From: Caulobacteraceae bacterium
Lineage (GTDB): Bacteria > Pseudomonadota > Alphaproteobacteria > Caulobacterales > Caulobacteraceae
DNA length: 36,392 nt
Direction of reading: 5' to 3'
Assembly: GCA_025352085.1 (NCBI GenBank)
Contig: JANXUA010000051.1
Span: forward strand, 1-36,392
The notes beneath the pieces were generated by a model that made no database searches, had not been told where the DNA came from, and saw only the letters and a list, made by a program, of their open reading frames with translations. Positions 25,705-35,344 of the stretch are shown piece after piece. The stretch's first letter is position 1. Every line of letters begins with the position of its first letter. The translations under genes were made by a program, and so were the position numbers.

Positions 25705-26132
25705 TGAATGGCCTCCGCGCCCGCGGCTATACGGGTGACGATCCGGGTCTTCACAGGCAGTTTTGCGGCGCCCAGACGCAGGGCTTCGCGGGCGATGTCG
25801 TCCGGCACCCCGTCAACCTCGAACATGATCCGGCCCGGCGCGACGCGCGCGGCCCAGTAGTCCACGGCGCCCTTGCCCTTGCCCATCCGCACTTCGGCCG
25901 GCTTGTCGCTGACCGGAACGTCGGGGAAGATGCGAATCCACACCCGGCCCTGGCGCTTCATTTGACGGGTGATCGCGCGGCGGGCCGCTTCGATCTGCCG
26001 GGCGGTGATCCGTTCGGGTTGGGTCGTCTTGAGGCCGTGCGAGCCGAAGTTCAGCGCAAAGCCGCCCTTGGCCAGACCATGGATCTTGCCCTTGAACTGC
26101 TTGCGGTACTTGGTCTTTTTTGGTGAAAGCAT
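25701..26132 (-). CDS. rplP: 50S ribosomal protein L16
   Basis: A 143-residue protein near the A site and 5S rRNA. It starts [20 protein letters not shown], with [16 protein letters not shown] and [20 protein letters not shown]. It lies between rpsC and rpmC. Normal length for alphaproteobacteria. Confidence 0.98.
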   Translation of the reverse strand: MLSPKKTKYRKQFKGKIHGLAKGGFALNFGSHGLKTTQPERITARQIEAARRAITRQMKRQGRVWIRIFPDVPVSDKPAEVRMGKGKGAVDYWAARVAPGRIMFEVDGVPDDIAREALRLGAAKLPVKTRIVTRIAAGAEAIQ

Positions 26133-26143
26133 GATCGTAACCC

Positions 26144-26905
26144 TTAAGCGGCCGTCGCGTCGCGACGGTCACGGCGCGGCGCGCGGTCGGGGCGATCGCC
26201 GCGGCCTTCGCGTCCGCCGCCTTCACCGGCGGGGCCGGATTCGGGAGCCAGACGCTTGTCCAGCGCCATCGGGTCGTGCTCCAGGACTTCGCCTTTAAAG
26301 ACCCAGGTTTTCACGCCGATGATGCCGTAGGTCGTCTTGGCTTCATAGAAGCCATAGTCGATGTCGGCGCGCAGGGTGTGACGCGGCACGCGGCCCTCGT
26401 GATAGCTTTCGGCGCGGGCGATTTCGGCGCCGCCCAGGCGGCCGGCGACTTCCACGCGGACCCCCTTGGCACCCAGACGCATGGCCGACTGCATCGAGCG
26501 CTTCATGGCGCGGCGGAAGGCGATCCGGCGCTCGAGTTGCTGGGCGATGCTTTCGGCGATCAGTTGGGCGTCGGTTTCGGGCTTGCGAACCTCAACGATG
26601 TTCAAATGCAAATCGCCTTCGGTCATCGCCGCCAGATCGCTGCGCAGCTTCTCAATGTCGGCGCCCTTCTTGCCTATGATCACGCCGGGGCGCGCGGCAT
26701 AAATGGTCACGCGGCACTTCTTGTGCGGACGCTCGATGATGATGCGCGACACGCCGGCCTGTGCCAGACGCTTCTTCAGTTCGCGACGCACCTTGATGTC
26801 ATCGTGCAGCAAGCGGGAATACTCCTCGCCGCTGGCGAACCACCGGCTGTCCCAGGTGCGATTGATGCCCAGGCGCAAACCGATCGGATTGACTTTTTGA
26901 CCCAT
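26144..26905 (-). CDS. rpsC: 30S ribosomal protein S3
   Basis: A 253-residue mRNA-entry-site protein with helicase function. [20 protein letters not shown] is invariant-like, the KH domain shows [14 protein letters not shown], and the C-terminal domain includes [14 protein letters not shown]. After about residue 215 there is a Gly/Arg/Asp-rich disordered tail of some 35 residues, common in Caulobacterales. The start overlaps the rplV stop by one base. Confidence 0.98.
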   Translation of the reverse strand: MGQKVNPIGLRLGINRTWDSRWFASGEEYSRLLHDDIKVRRELKKRLAQAGVSRIIIERPHKKCRVTIYAARPGVIIGKKGADIEKLRSDLAAMTEGDLHLNIVEVRKPETDAQLIAESIAQQLERRIAFRRAMKRSMQSAMRLGAKGVRVEVAGRLGGAEIARAESYHEGRVPRHTLRADIDYGFYEAKTTYGIIGVKTWVFKGEVLEHDPMALDKRLAPESGPAGEGGGREGRGDRPDRAPRRDRRDATAA

Positions 26906-27285
26906 CAGACGGCCCCACCCAACTCACGGACCACGATGGTGATCTCGGAAAACGGCTTTTCAATCCGCGAAGAACGGCCGCGCGCACGGGCCGAAAACCG
27001 CTTCATGATCATGTTCTTGCCGACGAAGGCCTCGGCGACGACCAGGTTGTCGATGTCGAGGTTGTGATTGTTTTCGGCGTTGGAGATCGCCGAATAGAGC
27101 GCCTTGCGCACATAGGCGGCGATGCGCTTGGGGCTGAACTCCAGTTCGTTGAGCGCGCGTTGCACCTTCAGACCCCGGATCGACTGGGCGACGACGTTGA
27201 GTTTGCGCGCGCCGGTGCGCAGGGTGCGCACCTTGCTCATCGCTTCGACCGGCCCGAGGCGCCGCTCTTTGGCTTGCTTGCTCAT
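26905..27285 (-). CDS. rplV: 50S ribosomal protein L22
   Basis: A 126-residue protein lining the exit tunnel; its beta-hairpin is the macrolide-resistance hot spot. Signatures are [20 protein letters not shown] and the hairpin region with [20 protein letters not shown]. Position between rpsS and rpsC is standard. Confidence 0.97.
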   Translation of the reverse strand: MSKQAKERRLGPVEAMSKVRTLRTGARKLNVVAQSIRGLKVQRALNELEFSPKRIAAYVRKALYSAISNAENNHNLDIDNLVVAEAFVGKNMIMKRFSARARGRSSRIEKPFSEITIVVRELGGAV

Positions 27286-27286
27286 G

Positions 27287-27565
27287 TTACTTCCTCTTCG
27301 CCTTCTTGTCGGCGGCGTGGCCGGGGAAATAACGGGTTGGCGCGAACTCGCCGAATTTCATGCCCACCATGTCCTCGCCGACGAGCACCGGCACATGCTT
27401 GTGGCCGTTGTGCACGCCGAAGGTGAGGCCTACGAACTGGGGCATGATGGTCGAACGGCGCGACCAGGTCTTGATCACGTCCTTGCGGCCGGTCGCCTGA
27501 ACCGCTTCGGCCTTTTTCAGCAGATAACCGTCGACGAACGGACCTTTCCAAACTGAGCGCGTCAT
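27287..27565 (-). CDS. rpsS: 30S ribosomal protein S19
   Basis: A 92-residue head protein. [20 protein letters not shown] and the sequence [20 protein letters not shown], followed by [18 protein letters not shown], are diagnostic. It is separated from rplB by three bases. Confidence 0.98.
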   Translation of the reverse strand: MTRSVWKGPFVDGYLLKKAEAVQATGRKDVIKTWSRRSTIMPQFVGLTFGVHNGHKHVPVLVGEDMVGMKFGEFAPTRYFPGHAADKKAKRK

Positions 27566-27568
27566 CGC

Positions 27569-28405
27569 TTAGCGGGCCTTCTTCACATGGCGACTACGGA
27601 TGATGAATTTGTCCGTGGTCTTGTTGGAGCGGGTCTTGCGGCCCTTGGTGGATTTGCCCCACGGCGTAACCGGGTGGCGACCGCCGGAGGTACGGCCTTC
27701 GCCGCCGCCGTGCGGGTGATCGATCGGGTTCATGGCCACGCCGCGAACGTGCGGGCGGCGCCCCTTATGACGAACGCGTCCGGCCTTGCCGAGCACTTCG
27801 TTCATATGGTCCTGATTGGAGACCGCGCCGACGGTGGCCATGCAGGTGTCCTGCACCATGCGCAGCTCGCCCGAACCCAGGCGGATCTGCGCATAACCGG
27901 CGTCGCGGCCGACCAGCTGAGCATAGGCGCCGGCCGAACGGGCGATCTGACCACCCTTCATCGGCTTGAGCTCGATGTTGTGAATGATGGTGCCGATCGG
28001 CATGCCGCGCAGCGGCGCCGCGTTGCCAGGCTTCACGTCGACCTTTTCGCTGGCGATGATTTCGTCGCCGGCCTTGAGACGCTGCGGGGCCAGGATATAG
28101 GCCAGTTCGCCGTCGGCGTACTTGACCAGGGCGATGAAGGCGGTGCGGTTGGGGTCGTATTCCAGACGCTCCACCGTCGCGGTCACATTCCATTTGCGGC
28201 GTTTGAAATCGACGACGCGATAGAGCCGCTTGGCGCCGCCGCCGCGGAAACGCACCGCGATGCGTCCGCCGCCGCCACGACCGCCCGACTTGGTCAAACC
28301 TTCGACGAGGCTCTTTTCGGGGCGACCCTTGTGCAGTTCCGAACGGTCCACCAGCACCAGGCTGCGTCGCGACGGGGAGGTCGGATTATAGTGTTTCAGA
28401 GCCAT
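27569..28405 (-). CDS. rplB: 50S ribosomal protein L2
   Basis: A 278-residue core protein near the peptidyl-transferase centre. It starts [40 protein letters not shown] places the functionally important histidine at 230 (equivalent to E. coli H229). It ends with a basic RSRHVKKAR. It follows rplW by three bases. Confidence 0.98.
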   Translation of the reverse strand: MALKHYNPTSPSRRSLVLVDRSELHKGRPEKSLVEGLTKSGGRGGGGRIAVRFRGGGAKRLYRVVDFKRRKWNVTATVERLEYDPNRTAFIALVKYADGELAYILAPQRLKAGDEIIASEKVDVKPGNAAPLRGMPIGTIIHNIELKPMKGGQIARSAGAYAQLVGRDAGYAQIRLGSGELRMVQDTCMATVGAVSNQDHMNEVLGKAGRVRHKGRRPHVRGVAMNPIDHPHGGGEGRTSGGRHPVTPWGKSTKGRKTRSNKTTDKFIIRSRHVKKAR

Positions 28406-28408
28406 GGT

Positions 28409-28705
28409 TCAGAGCCCCGTCGTAATGTCGATGGATTGGCCCTCTTTGAGGGTCACAATGGCTTTCTTGACGTCGATCCGCCGGCCCGGGCGACCACGGA
28501 ACCGCTTGGTCTTGCCCTTTTGGATCAGAGTGTTGACCTTGGTCACCTGCACCTTGAACAGAGCTTCGACGGCGGCGGCGATCTCGTCTTTGGTCGAATC
28601 GATGGCCACGCGGAAGACGACCTTATTCTGCTCCGAAAGCAGGGTCGCCTTTTCGGTGATCATCGGCGCCAGGATCGTATCGTAATGGCGAGCGGCGGTG
28701 GCCAT
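28409..28705 (-). CDS. rplW: 50S ribosomal protein L23
   Basis: A 98-residue exit-tunnel protein and a docking site for trigger factor and SRP. Motifs: [20 protein letters not shown] and [20 protein letters not shown]. The start overlaps the rplD stop by one base. Confidence 0.97.
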   Translation of the reverse strand: MATAARHYDTILAPMITEKATLLSEQNKVVFRVAIDSTKDEIAAAVEALFKVQVTKVNTLIQKGKTKRFRGRPGRRIDVKKAIVTLKEGQSIDITTGL

Positions 28706-29343
28706 TATGCGGCCTCCTTGTCGGCAAAGCGGGCTTCGATGGCCATGACAGCGGCCTTAGTCAGAACCAAGGTCTCGCGGCGCAGAACGTCGTAGACATT
28801 CAGGCCGGCGTCGGGGAGCACATCCACATTGGGAATATTGCGCGCCGCCAGGCGGAAGTTGGTGTCGACGGCGGGGCCGGCGATGATCAGGGCGTTTTTC
28901 AGGCCCATGGCGTTGAAGTGCACGCGCAACGACGCGGTCTTAGCGTCCGGCAGGCTGGCGTCATCGAGGATCACCAGGGTTCCGGCCTGGGCCTTCGACG
29001 ACAGGGCGTGACGAAGGGCCATGGCCCGGACCTTCTTGGGGAGATCAAAAGCGTGGCTGCGGACCACCGGTCCGTGCGCCTTGGCGCCGCCGACGAACTG
29101 AGCCGCTCGGCGGGAGCCGTGACGGGCGCCGCCAGTGCCCTTTTGCTTGTACATCTTCTTGCCGGTGCGCGAGACTTCGTTACGTACCTGGATCTTGTGC
29201 GTGCCGGCGCGGCGCTTGGCGAGCTGCCAGGTAACGCAACGCTGCAGGATGTCGCCGCGAATGTCGGTGATGCCGAAGATATCGTCCGGCAAGTCCAGGG
29301 CGCCGCCCGCGGCGCCGCCTAGTTTGATCATCTTGATCTTCAT
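28705..29343 (-). CDS. rplD: 50S ribosomal protein L4
   Basis: A 212-residue protein with a long tunnel loop; in E. coli L4 also represses the S10 operon. The loop signature [20 protein letters not shown] and [20 protein letters not shown] are present. The start overlaps the rplC stop by four bases. Nothing unusual in length. Confidence 0.97.
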   Translation of the reverse strand: MKIKMIKLGGAAGGALDLPDDIFGITDIRGDILQRCVTWQLAKRRAGTHKIQVRNEVSRTGKKMYKQKGTGGARHGSRRAAQFVGGAKAHGPVVRSHAFDLPKKVRAMALRHALSSKAQAGTLVILDDASLPDAKTASLRVHFNAMGLKNALIIAGPAVDTNFRLAARNIPNVDVLPDAGLNVYDVLRRETLVLTKAAVMAIEARFADKEAA

Positions 29344-30104
29344 GCTTCGTCGCCTTCAGCTTCAGGCGTTACTTCCGGAGCAACGTCGGCGACCGGCGCA
29401 TCGGACGCTGCCGAGGCGGCGGACTGGCCATTGGATTTGATCGCACCCGGATGCGGCGTTTCGGCCGGGGCCGCGCGCTTGATGGCGTCGCGGATCTTGA
29501 CGAAGGTGCCTTCGGTTCCCGGCACCGCGCCCTTTATTAGAATGAGGCCGCGCTCAACATCGACGCGGAACACGGTAAGGTTGAGGGTGGTGACGTTGTC
29601 CTGGCCCATATGGCCGGCCATCTTCTTGCCCTTGAACACCTTGCCCGGATCCTGGCGCTGCCCGGTGGACCCGTGCGCGCGGTGCGAGACCGAGACGCCG
29701 TGGGTGGCGCGCATGCCGCCGAAGTTCCAACGCTTCATGGCCCCGGCGAAACCCTTACCGACCGTCACGGCCGACACGTCAACCTTCTGGCCGGGTAGAT
29801 AATGATCCGCGGTGAACTCGGCGCCAACATCGATCAGATTGTCCGGCGAGACGCGGAATTCGGCGACGCAGCGCTTGGGTTCGACGAGGCCCTTGGCGAA
29901 ATGGCCACGCATGGCCTTGCTGGTGTTCTTGGCCTTTTTCGCTCCGGCGCCCAGTTGCAGGGCGACATAGCCGTCGCGCTCCAAAGTGCGTTGGGCGGTG
30001 ACCTGACAGCCGTCGAGGCTGAGCACGGTCACGGGCACATGGGTCCCGGCCTCATCAAAGAGGCGCGTCATCCCCAGCTTCTTGGCGATTATGCCGGTAC
30101 GCAT
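29340..30104 (-). CDS. rplC: 50S ribosomal protein L3
   Basis: A 254-residue early-assembly protein. Signatures: [20 protein letters not shown] and [20 protein letters not shown], where Q149 corresponds to the glutamine methylated by PrmB in E. coli. From about 210 onward an Ala/Pro/Glu-rich acidic tail extends the protein beyond the usual 210-residue core, a known alphaproteobacterial feature. Confidence 0.97.
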   Translation of the reverse strand: MRTGIIAKKLGMTRLFDEAGTHVPVTVLSLDGCQVTAQRTLERDGYVALQLGAGAKKAKNTSKAMRGHFAKGLVEPKRCVAEFRVSPDNLIDVGAEFTADHYLPGQKVDVSAVTVGKGFAGAMKRWNFGGMRATHGVSVSHRAHGSTGQRQDPGKVFKGKKMAGHMGQDNVTTLNLTVFRVDVERGLILIKGAVPGTEGTFVKIRDAIKRAAPAETPHPGAIKSNGQSAASAASDAPVADVAPEVTPEAEGDEA

Positions 30105-30114
30105 CGGCTGGCCC

Positions 30115-30423
30115 CTAAAGCTTGATTTCGACGTCCACGCCGGCGGACAGGTCGAGCTTCATGAGCGCGTCCACGGTCTGCGGGGTGGGGTCGACGATGT
30201 CGAGCACGCGCTTGTGCGTGCGGATTTCAAACTGCTCACGCGACTTCTTGTCGATGTGCGGTGAGCGGTTGACGGTGAAACGTTCGATCAAGGTAGGGAG
30301 CGGAATCGGTCCCCTCACAGTGGCGCCGGTGCGCTTGGCCGTGTTTACGATCTCGCGGGTGGAATGATCCAGCACCCGGTGATCGAAGGCCTTGAGCCGA
30401 ATGCGGATGTTCTGCCGATCCAT
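30115..30423 (-). CDS. rpsJ: 30S ribosomal protein S10
   Basis: A 102-residue protein that also serves as NusE in transcription antitermination. I choose ATG 30423 because homologues begin [16 protein letters not shown]; an ATG four codons upstream (30435) is closer to a GAGGA and could be used. Motif [20 protein letters not shown] (53-72) is diagnostic. It is the first gene of the S10-spc-alpha cluster. The tuf gene commonly found before it is absent. Confidence 0.96.
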   Translation of the reverse strand: MDRQNIRIRLKAFDHRVLDHSTREIVNTAKRTGATVRGPIPLPTLIERFTVNRSPHIDKKSREQFEIRTHKRVLDIVDPTPQTVDALMKLDLSAGVDVEIKL

Positions 30424-30449
30424 ATCGCTCTTCATATCCTCTTGAGCCC

Positions 30450-30478
30450 TAGAGCCCGCGTGCGCCAGACCATGTCAA
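30450..30478 (-). promoter_or_regulatory. possible rpsJ promoter
   Basis: The minus strand has a perfect TTGACA (30478-30473), but the -10 at 17 bp spacing is GCTCTA, a poor match to TATAAT and only a partial match to the Caulobacter-type -10. It would give a leader of only about 20 nt. A second start further upstream is equally possible. Confidence 0.3.
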
Positions 30479-30528
30479 AGACCAGCTCGTTTTGAGTCCA
30501 AAAGGACCAAACGAACGCGTAAGCCCGC

Positions 30529-30563
30529 AAAAACGAATGGCCCATTCGGAGAACCGATGGGCC
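30529..30563 (-). terminator. hairpin plus T-tract upstream of rpsJ (attenuator or relic terminator)
   Basis: GGCCCATTCGG (30539-30549) pairs with CCGATGGGCC (30554-30563), with one bulged base and a four-base loop. On the minus strand it is followed, after five bases, by TTTTT (30533-30529). It could attenuate S10 operon transcription starting upstream, or be left from a gene that once preceded rpsJ. Confidence 0.45.
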
Positions 30564-30807
30564 GCATACCTGGGCGCCGCAACGAACGCCGCTGCCGGTC
30601 CAGGTTCGAATTGCGAACCGCGTCTGCCCTTGGGGTTTCGCCCTTCAGGCACAGCCGGCTCAACAAAGAGGGCGCTTCCTAGACGCACGGCCCCTTGTCG
30701 TCAAGGCCCTGACCGTCGACAAGTAGCGCGATGGAATGGGTCACGAAATCGCCGTTTGCGGCGGGCAGTGATTGGACGAGCCGAGCGCGGCTAGACTTGG
30801 AGGCAGT

Positions 30808-31797
30808 TTGACCGGCTCGAAGACGACCCGCCGCAACGCCGTCGCCGTCGCGATCTCGTCGATCCTGCACGTGCTGTTTTTCTATTTTGTCGTAACGTAC
30901 GTGCCGCAGCCGCCGCCGGAGCCGGAGATCATCGTCCAACCGCTCGACGTGTCGGTCATGCCCATGCCGCAGATCCCTCCGCCACCGCCCGAAGTAATCA
31001 TTCCGCCCAAGTTGATCCCCAAAAAGATCGAGACCCTGCCGGAAACCAGACCGATTCCCACTCCGCCGCCGCCCAAACCCGAACCGCCGAAGCCCGAACC
31101 GCCCAAACCGACCCCGGCGCCGCCCAAGCCGACGCCCCCGACGCCGCCAAGCCCAACCCTATCGCCGCCCAAGCCGGTCGCGCCGAAGATTTCGCCTCTA
31201 CCGGCTCCGACGGTCTCCGCCGCGCGCCCTTCGCCCGCGCCGCCCGCGCCGCAGAGCGCGCCCAAGACGCCAACGCCGGCGACGCAGGTCAGTCCCTCGC
31301 CCTCGCCGGTCGTGACGCTCAACAAGCTCAATTTGCACAAGCCGGAAAAGGCGACGCCCACAGGCGTCCCCACCCTGCCGGTGGCGCCGTCAGGCGGCCC
31401 GCAGGGTTCGGCCGCCGCCGCCGCGCTGGCTGGCGCGGCCTTCGCCCCGCAAGGATCACGCCTTAGCGGCCTCAACCCCTATCCCTACGGCGCTATGCCG
31501 AGCGGGGGTTCGGGCCTGCGCGGCACCCTGGTCGGCTGCGCCAATGCCTCGGCGGTGGGCCTCAGCAGCGTGGAGAAGGCGCACTGCAATGAGCGGTTCG
31601 GCGTGCAGATCGGCCACGCGCCTGCCCTCGACGGCATCAACCCCGCCAAACGCGCCGCTTTCGACGCCGCCGCGGAGCGTCAGGAGCGGGATCGAAACAG
31701 TCGCGGGGCGGATCCGATCGCGGCGGTGCACAACGCTCAACCGCGCAGTCCGTCCGAACCGGATATCAACAGCGGCCCGACGTCATTTCAACACTGA
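30808..31797 (+). CDS. TonB-like proline-rich envelope protein
   Basis: The frame is open from TTG 30772. I favour TTG 30808 because GGAGG lies four bases before it, giving 329 residues. A basic start is followed by one membrane helix (NAVAVAISSILHVLFFYFVV). Then comes a long Pro/Lys/Glu segment with PPKPEPPKPEPPKPTPAPPK-type repeats that would span the periplasm as in TonB. The C-terminal third, however, does not show the canonical TonB beta domain; it has a two-cysteine module (GCANASAVGLSSVEKAHC) and an Arg/Asp-rich end. No exbB/exbD is nearby. Function is uncertain: a TonB variant or a cell-envelope scaffold. Confidence 0.7.
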   Translation: MTGSKTTRRNAVAVAISSILHVLFFYFVVTYVPQPPPEPEIIVQPLDVSVMPMPQIPPPPPEVIIPPKLIPKKIETLPETRPIPTPPPPKPEPPKPEPPKPTPAPPKPTPPTPPSPTLSPPKPVAPKISPLPAPTVSAARPSPAPPAPQSAPKTPTPATQVSPSPSPVVTLNKLNLHKPEKATPTGVPTLPVAPSGGPQGSAAAAALAGAAFAPQGSRLSGLNPYPYGAMPSGGSGLRGTLVGCANASAVGLSSVEKAHCNERFGVQIGHAPALDGINPAKRAAFDAAAERQERDRNSRGADPIAAVHNAQPRSPSEPDINSGPTSFQH

Positions 31798-31865
31798 ACC
31801 TCATCGCTTCATCCGGCGTTCACGCTCCTGAGCCGACGATGAGCGGCTTTTGATGTGAGGCGTCG

Positions 31866-32291
31866 ATGAAACAGCTCATTCCCGCTCTGGCCCTTTTCTG
31901 GCTCCCGTTGACGGCCTGGGCCGCCGAGACGATCCAGCCGGGGTATTGGGAGGCGAAAGACGAGGTCGTCTCGCCAATCCACACCTCGAAGGTCGAAAGG
32001 CGCTGCATCACCTCGCGCGAGGTCGACAAGTTCATGTCCTGCCACATCAACCACATCTATCAATGCGTCTGTCCCGAGCAGACCGCCCGCGACGGCGTGG
32101 TGGCGTTCAAGGGCGAGTGCGTCGACAAGAAGGGCCACAAGGTCGGCATCAGCGGACGGGGCGCCTACACCCCCACCACCCTGACCATGACCGCCGACTT
32201 CACCTTCCGGCTACTCGGCATTCCCATGTCCGGCGAGGCCAGGACCGACGCCCGGCGCATTGGCGATGTCTGCCCGGCGGGAACGCCCTGA
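31866..32291 (+). CDS. secreted DUF3617-like protein
   Basis: A 141-residue protein with a clear Sec signal peptide (about 1-19, cleavage after AWA). The mature part starts ETIQPGYWEAKDEV and has several cysteines (RCITS, MSCHINHIYQCVCPEQ, GECVDKKG, GDVCPAG), plus TLTMTADFTFRLLGIPMSGE, in the style of the DUF3617 family of periplasmic proteins. GTGAGGCG lies upstream of the ATG. Function is unknown. The gene lies 68 bp downstream of the TonB-like gene and may share its transcript. Confidence 0.75.
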   Translation: MKQLIPALALFWLPLTAWAAETIQPGYWEAKDEVVSPIHTSKVERRCITSREVDKFMSCHINHIYQCVCPEQTARDGVVAFKGECVDKKGHKVGISGRGAYTPTTLTMTADFTFRLLGIPMSGEARTDARRIGDVCPAGTP

Positions 32292-32416
32292 AGGTTGGCA
32301 AGACCTGTTCTTGATCGATATTCGAAGGTTCGCGCCCGCCGCCGGCGTGTTGAGCACCCTATAACTTCAAGACAATAGTCGTTGTTTCGTTCGCCAAATC
32401 ACGCCAATCATGGCCG

Positions 32417-33460
32417 ATGTCAGTCGCCCTCGACCTGGAATCGTTGGCGAGCCTGGAGCTTTCGGGCTCGGATGCTCCCATGGCGGAGCGCGGCGCGATT
32501 TCGGTGATCGTGCCGGCGAAGAACGAGGCGCTCAACCTGCCGGTTCTGGTCGAGCGACTGTTTGGCGTCCTGCGCGGCATCGACCGGCCGTTCGAGGTCA
32601 TCGTCGTCAATGACGGCAGCACCGACGACTCCCTGGGCGCTTTGCGGGCCTTGGCGGCGCCTTACCCTGAGTTGCGGGCGATCGATCTTGCCCGCAACTA
32701 TGGCCAGACCGCCGCCATGATGGCCGGGTTCGATCACGCGCGCGGGGAGATCATCGTGGCGATCGACGCCGACCTGCAGAACGATCCGGCCGATATTCCA
32801 CTGCTGCTCGCCAAGCTGGATGAAGGTTACGATGTCGTCTCCGGTTGGCGGGTGCGCCGGAAGGACGCCGCCATCCGTCGCAACTTCGTCAGCCGCGTCG
32901 CCAATAGCGTGATTTCGCGCCTGTCAGGCGTGCGCCTGCACGACTACGGTTGTTCCTTGAAGGCGTATCGGCGCAACGTGATCGGACCGATCCGGCTTTA
33001 CGGCGAAATGCACCGCTTCATCCCCATCTACGCCTCGTGGTACGGCGCGCGGATCGCCGAAATTCCCGTCAACCACAACCCGCGCCTGCACGGAAAGTCC
33101 AACTACGGGCTCGAGCGTATCCTCAAGGTCGTCCTCGACCTGATGGTGGTGAGGTTTCTGGATAAGTGGATCGGCAAGCCGATCTACATTTTCGGCGGAT
33201 TCGGCGCCTTGTGGTTCCTAGTCGCCACGATCAGCGCGACATACATGTTTTATCTGAAGTTCGTCCGCCACCTGTCGATGATTCAGACACCGTTGCCGCT
33301 CCTGGTGGTGATGTCCGTCATGATGGGCGTCATGAGTATCTGCATCGGGCTGGTGGCGGAAATCGTGGTGCGCACCTATTTTGAATCCCAGGGCAAGACG
33401 ATCTATCACATCCGTGAACGGATCAATCTCGATGAACCGTCGCCGCCGCGGCCCGGCTGA
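32417..33460 (+). CDS. GtrB/DPM1-like polyprenyl-phosphate glycosyltransferase (GT2)
   Basis: Transfers a sugar from a nucleotide donor to a polyprenyl phosphate on the cytoplasmic face of the inner membrane. The 347-residue protein has a GT-A domain with ISVIVPAKNEALNLPVL, VVNDGSTDDSL and the metal-binding DAD at 117-119 (AIDADLQNDP). HDYGCSLKAYRRNVI and HNPRLHGKSNYGL are typical of the GtrB/ArnC group. Two hydrophobic hairpins near residues 255-315 anchor it. The start is uncertain; Met22 is an alternative. With the GtrA-like gene three kilobases downstream it suggests a glycan-modification unit. The sugar cannot be read. Confidence 0.88.
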   Translation: MSVALDLESLASLELSGSDAPMAERGAISVIVPAKNEALNLPVLVERLFGVLRGIDRPFEVIVVNDGSTDDSLGALRALAAPYPELRAIDLARNYGQTAAMMAGFDHARGEIIVAIDADLQNDPADIPLLLAKLDEGYDVVSGWRVRRKDAAIRRNFVSRVANSVISRLSGVRLHDYGCSLKAYRRNVIGPIRLYGEMHRFIPIYASWYGARIAEIPVNHNPRLHGKSNYGLERILKVVLDLMVVRFLDKWIGKPIYIFGGFGALWFLVATISATYMFYLKFVRHLSMIQTPLPLLVVMSVMMGVMSICIGLVAEIVVRTYFESQGKTIYHIRERINLDEPSPPRPG

Positions 33461-33466
33461 CCGGAC

Positions 33467-35344
33467 ATGTGCGGACTGACCGGCTTCGTTGGCCCCGGCG
33501 GGCGCGAACATTTGGGCGCCATGACCGCCGAGATCGCCCATCGCGGTCCCGACGACGCCGGCTTTCACATCGAGCCCGAATACGCTCTGCATCTCGGGTT
33601 TCGCCGGCTGGCGGTCATCGATGTCGCCGGCGGCCATCAGCCGATGTGGAACGAGGATGACTCGGTCTGCGTCCTCTTCAACGGCGAGATTTACAACCAG
33701 GCCGAGCTGCGCGCGCAATTGCTGGCCGCGGGGCACATCTTCCGGAGCGACCATTCCGACACGGAGGTCCTGGTGCATGGTTATGAGGAATGGGGCAAGG
33801 ACCTGCCGGCGCGGCTGAACGGCATGTTCGCCTTCGTCGTCTGGGATCGGCCGCGCCGGCGTCTGTTCGCCGCCCGCGACCGCTTCGGCGAAAAGCCGTT
33901 CTTCTACGCCGCCCGACCCGGTTTCTTCGCCTTCGCGTCGGAGCTCTCGGCGCTGATCCGCCATCCGGCCGTCGACCGCACCATCGATCCGCGCGCGCTG
34001 CAGAAGTTCTTCGCCTATGGCTATATTCCCGCGCCGGGCGCGCTCTATCGCGGCGCGCGCAAGTTGCCGGGCGGCTGCTCCCTGACCCTCGATCTCGCTG
34101 ATTTCAGCGTCACGGAACGGCGCTATTGGCGCTTCGCCATCGAAGCCGACGAGCACGCGCCCGAAGACCACATTCCCGCCCTGACCGAAGAGCTGCGGGC
34201 GTTGCTGGACCGCGCCGTCGGGCGGCGTCTGGTCAGTGATGTGCCGCTGGGCGTTTTTCTGTCCGGCGGGATCGACTCGAGCATGGTGCTCGCGCTGGCC
34301 ACGCGCCATCGCACGCCGGCCAGTCTCGACACCTTCACTATCGGTTTCAACGAACCGTCCTTCGACGAAACCCCCTATGCGCGGGACGTCGCCGCCGCTA
34401 TCGGGACCCGTCACCACGAACGGATCCTGGATTTCGACACCGCGCGCGGTCTGGTGGCGGACGTTCTTGGCCGCCTGGATGAACCGACGGGCGATCCCTC
34501 CATCCTGCCGACCCATCTGTTGTGCGCGTTCGCGCGCGAGAGCGTCACCGTGGCCCTGACCGGCGATGGGGGCGACGAATTGTTTGCGGGCTATGACCCG
34601 TTCGCCGCGCTCGGCCCCGCCGCCCTGTATGACAAGGTCGTGCCGCCCCCGGTCCATCTCCTGCTCCGCCGCGCCGCCGGCATGCTGCCGCGCGCCGCCA
34701 CCAATATGAGCCTGGATTTCAAGCTGCGACGCGCGCTGATGGGCATGTCCTATCCGGCGCGCGTGCGGCTGCCGGTGTGGATGTCGCCGCTCGAGCCGGC
34801 GCGGATGGGCGCGCTATTTGACGCACCGATGTCGACCGAAGAGCTCTATTCCGAGGCGATCGAAGTGTGGGATAGCGCTCGGGCGAGAAATCCGATCGAT
34901 CGCACCCTGGAGTTTTTCACCAATTTTTATCTACAGGACGACATCCTGGCCAAAACCGATCGGGCTGCGATGATGGTCTCACTGGAAGCGCGCGCGCCCT
35001 TTCTGGACAACGATGTGGTCGATTTTTGCGCCCGTCTGCCGCACGGCTACAAATATCGCCGCGGCGAGCGCAAGTTCCTGCTGCGCCGCGCCGCCGCCGG
35101 ATTGGTTCCCGACGCCGTACTCAAGCGTCCGAAGAAGGGCTTCGGCGTCCCCCTGGCTGCCTGGCTGCGGCAGATGCCGCCCGCCGCGCCGCTCGCCGCC
35201 GTCACCGGGCTTCGCCCAAACTGGATCGCCGACCGCTGGATCGCAGCTCGCGCCGGCGAGGCGGACGAGCGGCTGTTGCTCTGGAGTTGGCTGAGCCTGC
35301 AGGCCGTGATCGGTCAGGAGAAAGAGGCCGCCGTTGCCGCCTGA
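33467..35344 (+). CDS. asnB: glutamine-hydrolysing asparagine synthase, AsnB type
   Basis: A 625-residue amidotransferase. Cys2 of MCGLTGFVGPGG is the N-terminal nucleophile that releases ammonia from glutamine; HRGPDDAGFH and FNGEIYNQAELR complete the glutaminase domain (1 to about 190). The synthetase domain has the ATP-binding SGGIDSSM (266-273) and TGDGGDELFAGYDPF. It starts six bases after the glycosyltransferase stop and overlaps the next gene by 11 bases. In surface-polysaccharide clusters such enzymes often amidate sugar acids rather than make free asparagine; that role here is inferred from context. Confidence 0.9.
   Translation: MCGLTGFVGPGGREHLGAMTAEIAHRGPDDAGFHIEPEYALHLGFRRLAVIDVAGGHQPMWNEDDSVCVLFNGEIYNQAELRAQLLAAGHIFRSDHSDTEVLVHGYEEWGKDLPARLNGMFAFVVWDRPRRRLFAARDRFGEKPFFYAARPGFFAFASELSALIRHPAVDRTIDPRALQKFFAYGYIPAPGALYRGARKLPGGCSLTLDLADFSVTERRYWRFAIEADEHAPEDHIPALTEELRALLDRAVGRRLVSDVPLGVFLSGGIDSSMVLALATRHRTPASLDTFTIGFNEPSFDETPYARDVAAAIGTRHHERILDFDTARGLVADVLGRLDEPTGDPSILPTHLLCAFARESVTVALTGDGGDELFAGYDPFAALGPAALYDKVVPPPVHLLLRRAAGMLPRAATNMSLDFKLRRALMGMSYPARVRLPVWMSPLEPARMGALFDAPMSTEELYSEAIEVWDSARARNPIDRTLEFFTNFYLQDDILAKTDRAAMMVSLEARAPFLDNDVVDFCARLPHGYKYRRGERKFLLRRAAAGLVPDAVLKRPKKGFGVPLAAWLRQMPPAAPLAAVTGLRPNWIADRWIAARAGEADERLLLWSWLSLQAVIGQEKEAAVAA

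Larger units (their letters stand above)
30436..30807. other. intergenic region upstream of the ribosomal operon
   Basis: About 370 bp between the divergent rpsJ and TonB-like genes. It holds a candidate rpsJ promoter, a hairpin with a minus-strand T-tract and a small GGTTCG/CGAACC palindrome at 30603-30619. No gene or tRNA was recognised. The S10 operon leader should lie here. Confidence 0.6.

Noticed and set aside
27587-28795. 402-codon plus-strand frame opposite rplB and rplW
   Set aside because: Antisense shadow of conserved ribosomal genes; no recognisable motif.
30603-30619. GGTTCGAATTGCGAACC resembling a tRNA T-arm
   Set aside because: No acceptor stem, D-arm or anticodon arm can be built around it on either strand; it is just a short palindrome.
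33218-34657. Long open frame of 479 codons on the minus strand opposite asnB
   Set aside because: It overlaps the well-supported asnB and glycosyltransferase genes and has low-complexity Gly/Arg/Gln composition typical of antisense frames in GC-rich DNA.
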